Source: an uncultured Muribaculaceae bacterium (GTDB lineage: Bacteria; Bacteroidota; Bacteroidia; Bacteroidales; Muribaculaceae). From it: a stretch of 64,000 nt of DNA. The DNA lies in the NCBI GenBank assembly GCA_944321705.1, contig CALUMG010000003.1, positions 142,522 through 206,521 of the forward strand, read 5' to 3'. Of the stretch, positions 61,616 through 64,000 are shown piece by piece. The notes beneath the pieces were generated by a model, which searched no databases, had not been told where the DNA came from, and was given only the letters and a program-made list of their open reading frames with translations. A program made the position numbers and the translations under genes. Every line of letters begins with the position of its first letter. Positions within the stretch are counted from its first letter, which is position 1.

Positions 61616-62533
61616 ATGGAACTTCGACAACTCAAATATTTCGTAAAAACTGCCGAACTGCTCAATTTCTCGGAAGCAGCCAAATCGTTGTTCATAACCC
61701 AAAGCACTCTGTCACAACAAATCAAACAACTCGAAGCCGAACTTGGAGCGCAGTTGTTCCAACGCAACAGCCACGGAGTGACAATCACCGAAATAGGAGC
61801 CGAACTGCTTCCCTACGCAAAATCAACATTACATTCTGCCGAATCTTGTGTAGAACACATTCGTGACATTCGTAACTTGATGGTCGGTACATTAAACATC
61901 GGCGTGACTTACACTTTCAGCCCTACATTGAATGAGACTTTGCTCACTTTCATGAAAAGGTATCCCGAAGTTAAACTGAATATTTTTAACAAAACCATGG
62001 AAGAACTGATGGGTATGCTCGAAAAACGCGAAGTCGACTTCGTGCTGTCGTTCAAACCCACCCAGACTTATAACCGCATTGAGTCACACATACTTTTTGA
62101 CAACCATCTCGTCGTAGCAGTCAACAAGAATCACGAACTTGCACAACGTGGCAGCATCGACCTTGCATCCTTGCAGCAATATAAACTCGCCCTTCCCGGG
62201 AAAGGGTTGCAAGCTCGGAATCAATTCGACATAATAACAGCCGGCAAGGAATATGCATATAACTGTCCCATCGAGCTTAACGAAGTTAACATCCTACTAA
62301 AGATTGTAAAGGAAAGCAACCTTGCCACAATTCTTTCCGAAGCCACCATTTACGGAGAACCCGACCTTGTGGCAATACGACTCGACTCTCCGGGAACCGA
62401 GATGGAAGGATGTGTGCATGTCCTTAAAGACAGTTACCGCAAATGTTCGGCAAAGGAATTCGTCAAGTTGCTGTGCGAATCCGACTCAATTCGCGAAAAA
62501 GCTTTCAACTGGCTGAAAGGCAGCATTTCCTGA
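61616..62533 (+). CDS. LysR-family transcriptional regulator
   Basis: This 305-aa protein has the LysR winged-helix at residues 1-60 (MELRQLKYFVKTAELLNFSE, AAKSLFITQSTLSQQIKQLE) and a periplasmic-binding-type effector domain (about 90-300: GTLNIGVTYTFSPTLNETLL). It resembles CynR-type regulators, but the effector is unknown. ATG 61616 is preferred since the promoter's -7 element ends 10 bases upstream. The neighbouring nitroreductase, 116 bp downstream with its own promoter, and the ThrE exporter upstream are possible targets. Confidence 0.9.
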   Translation: MELRQLKYFVKTAELLNFSEAAKSLFITQSTLSQQIKQLEAELGAQLFQRNSHGVTITEIGAELLPYAKSTLHSAESCVEHIRDIRNLMVGTLNIGVTYTFSPTLNETLLTFMKRYPEVKLNIFNKTMEELMGMLEKREVDFVLSFKPTQTYNRIESHILFDNHLVVAVNKNHELAQRGSIDLASLQQYKLALPGKGLQARNQFDIITAGKEYAYNCPIELNEVNILLKIVKESNLATILSEATIYGEPDLVAIRLDSPGTEMEGCVHVLKDSYRKCSAKEFVKLLCESDSIREKAFNWLKGSIS

Positions 62534-62594
62534 CACTACTCATTCCTCACTTCCAATTTTAAGACAAATACACAAGTCTTCACACCGATACCTA

Positions 62595-62625
62595 TTGCAA
62601 ATGCTATTCTGAAATCATATATTTG
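62595..62625 (+). promoter_or_regulatory. Promoter of the nitroreductase gene
   Basis: TTG (62595-62597), 20 bp, then TATATTTG (62618-62625) is a full Bacteroidota match; ATG 62650 lies 25 bases downstream of the element. Confidence 0.7.
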
Positions 62626-62649
62626 CGCATAACTAAAACTTGCAAAGAT

Positions 62650-63177
62650 ATGAGCAATACAACATTGGAAGACTTGAAAACGAGACGTAGCGTGCGTGCC
62701 TACATCCCTGACAAAATGCCCGAAAAAGAACTGCTTGACCGCATAATCGAAGCAGGTACCTATGCTCCTACAGGACGTGGGATGCAATCACCCATAATAA
62801 TCGCTGTTACCGACAAAGCTGTACGCGACAAACTGTCACACATGAACGCTGAGATAATGGGAACCGACTCCGACCCGTTTTACGGCGCACCGGTGGTACT
62901 CATAGTCCTCGCCGACCGCAAGTTCCCGACCTACATATATGATGGCACACTTGTCATGGGAAATCTTCTCAATGCCACCCATGCCGTAGGATTGGCAGGA
63001 TGCTGGATACATCGTGCTAAAGAGATATTCAACTCGGCTGAAGGAAAAGCAATGCTCAAAGAATGGGGCATTGAGGGTGACTATGAAGGAATTGGCAATT
63101 GCATAATAGGTTATCCGGCTACCGACACGCAGACTGCACAAAAACCACGCAAACCCGACTACGTCCACTACGTCTGA
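62650..63177 (+). CDS. Nitroreductase-family FMN oxidoreductase
   Basis: This 175-aa flavoprotein has the nitroreductase FMN-binding start LKTRRSVRAYIPDKMPEKEL (residues about 8-27), EAGTYAPTGRGMQSPIIIAV, and the C-terminal GYPATDTQ region followed by KPRKPDYVHYV. Such enzymes reduce nitroaromatics, quinones or flavins with NAD(P)H. The ATG at 62650 follows a good promoter; nine upstream codons in the frame are not needed. The physiological substrate is not known. Confidence 0.9.
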   Translation: MSNTTLEDLKTRRSVRAYIPDKMPEKELLDRIIEAGTYAPTGRGMQSPIIIAVTDKAVRDKLSHMNAEIMGTDSDPFYGAPVVLIVLADRKFPTYIYDGTLVMGNLLNATHAVGLAGCWIHRAKEIFNSAEGKAMLKEWGIEGDYEGIGNCIIGYPATDTQTAQKPRKPDYVHYV

Positions 63178-63353
63178 GACGCAGACTAATTGCCAATTAT
63201 TTCTGCTTTAACCCAAATCGGTCATTGGATTTCATGTCGATTTCTCGAATTATGTCGAGGTGAGTAAGTTGAAAAGATGCCGGCAGGAACTAAAAAGCTG
63301 CATAAAAAATTTTTCAAAAAAACTCACCTTGCAGTCTAATAACCGTTTTGGGT

Positions 63354-63878
63354 TTATACCTGCTCTTCAACCGACCCGGCCGGCTCTCTGTTCTGTAGCA
63401 ACCGGTCAAGTAGCTCGTCTCGCCCTTCACAACTGAGCACATATCGCTTCCCACTATCGAGCACGATGTAGAACGCCTGCACGAAGTCTCCTACATAGGC
63501 AAAATAGCTGCCAAATCCGCTCCGCCGGAAATGCCCTACCCAGCCGAACAGACCGCCTATGCCGCATACGCGATAATCGTTACCCGGCTCGTACACGCCT
63601 GCATCCACTATGTGACCGAGCTCGAAAGTTTTAGCCCCGAAACCGCGCTTCACAGTCAACGCCCTGTCGGACAATGACACCGTAAAAGGTCCATAAGCAA
63701 AACAAGCTATCACCGTCACAGCCAGCAATCCGCCAGTCAAGGCTAATATGTCGGCCCACTCCGCGTCGCCCTGCCATGCAAACACGCCGGCCACAACCAA
63801 CAGAATCAACGCCGCCAGCGTGCAACTCAACGTAATCGCACGCACGCTTTTGCTCCATTTTACATTCCTCACAATCAT
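63354..63878 (-). CDS. PH-domain-like membrane protein
   Basis: This 174-aa protein has two transmembrane helices (AITLSCTLAALILLVVAGVF and LALTGGLLAVTVIACFAYG, residues about 14-65). A beta-rich region follows: FTVSLSDRALTVKRGFGAKT, FELGHIVDAGVYEPGNDYRV and RSGFGSYFAYVGDFVQAFYI, ending with YVLSCEGRDELLDRLL. This is the layout of bacterial PH-like (bPH_2/YdbS-type) membrane proteins of unknown role. It is convergent with the nitroreductase gene. I see no gene in 63879-64000. Confidence 0.65.
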   Translation of the reverse strand: MIVRNVKWSKSVRAITLSCTLAALILLVVAGVFAWQGDAEWADILALTGGLLAVTVIACFAYGPFTVSLSDRALTVKRGFGAKTFELGHIVDAGVYEPGNDYRVCGIGGLFGWVGHFRRSGFGSYFAYVGDFVQAFYIVLDSGKRYVLSCEGRDELLDRLLQNREPAGSVEEQV

Positions 63879-64000
63879 GATTCTTTAATCGTTTTTTCTA
63901 CAATTAAAATTACGCAAAATATATGGAATATCCGCCGAATTGCAGCAGATTAACGCAACAGGATTTGATAATTAGGGAGTTAGAAGAAAAACGCAGAAGT

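Overview
The window looks like chromosomal DNA of an anaerobic gut Bacteroidota, order Bacteroidales. A Muribaculaceae-like genome is my guess from protein flavour and is untested. The evidence is the Bacteroidota -7 promoter element TAnnTTTG, often with TTG about 19-21 bp upstream, in front of many genes on both strands; the ftsX-DUF3098-uppP-truB-queA gene order; an SPII lipoprotein-rich proteome; UpxY-type capsule regulation; and a propionate/succinate-type CoA-transferase. I see no rRNA, prophage, insertion sequence or CRISPR array. One tRNA gene (Val, anticodon TAC) is present.

Layout. 1-11.5 kb: rpsA (cut by the window edge), a HesA/ThiF-like enzyme, a fused acetyltransferase-DUF1893 protein with an ECF S-component, a CNNM/CorC-type protein, a metallophosphoesterase with an exported partner, hflX, a Skp-like lipoprotein operon, pepD and a muramidase. 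11.6-19.8 kb (minus strand): a compact exopolysaccharide locus (Wzx, Wza, Wzy, Wzz/Wzc-like, radical SAM, GT4). 19.9-24.2 kb: the queA-truB-uppP-DUF3098-ftsX operon. 24.5-45 kb: mostly housekeeping genes on the plus strand (OmpA/TPR lipoprotein, CoA-transferase, miaB, MFS, a NapGH-like Fe-S protein plus aldo/keto reductase, purB, a pseudouridine synthase with an RGG-rich tail, asnS), with xpt and a 55-aa ferredoxin on the minus strand. 45.1-59.4 kb (minus strand): a capsule operon that opens with an UpxY-like antiterminator and a small unknown protein, then dTDP-rhamnose genes, an acyltransferase, Wzx, Wzy and five glycosyltransferase-type genes. 60-64 kb: a split ThrE exporter, a LysR regulator, a nitroreductase and a PH-like membrane protein.

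How the genes work together. Surface glycan production dominates. dTDP-L-rhamnose made by RfbABCD could feed the glycosyltransferases of the capsule operon, including a DUF1972 rhamnosyltransferase-like enzyme. The repeat units would then be flipped and polymerised by that locus's Wzx and Wzy. No Wza/Wzz pair lies in the capsule operon; the pair at 14-18 kb could serve either locus. UppP recycles the undecaprenyl carrier.

Most interesting observations. Two surface-glycan genes each contain a nine-base G/C homopolymer exactly where the reading frame breaks (26514 and 49889), and both would be restored by eight bases; this looks like poly-G phase variation. A tightly folded RNA lies at 39394-39520, ending in a GNRA-capped terminator-like hairpin. 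The UpxY-type gene has an intrinsic terminator in its own leader. Frameshifts or stops occur only in glycan genes, while about 30 housekeeping genes are intact, which argues against general sequencing error but does not exclude homopolymer error.
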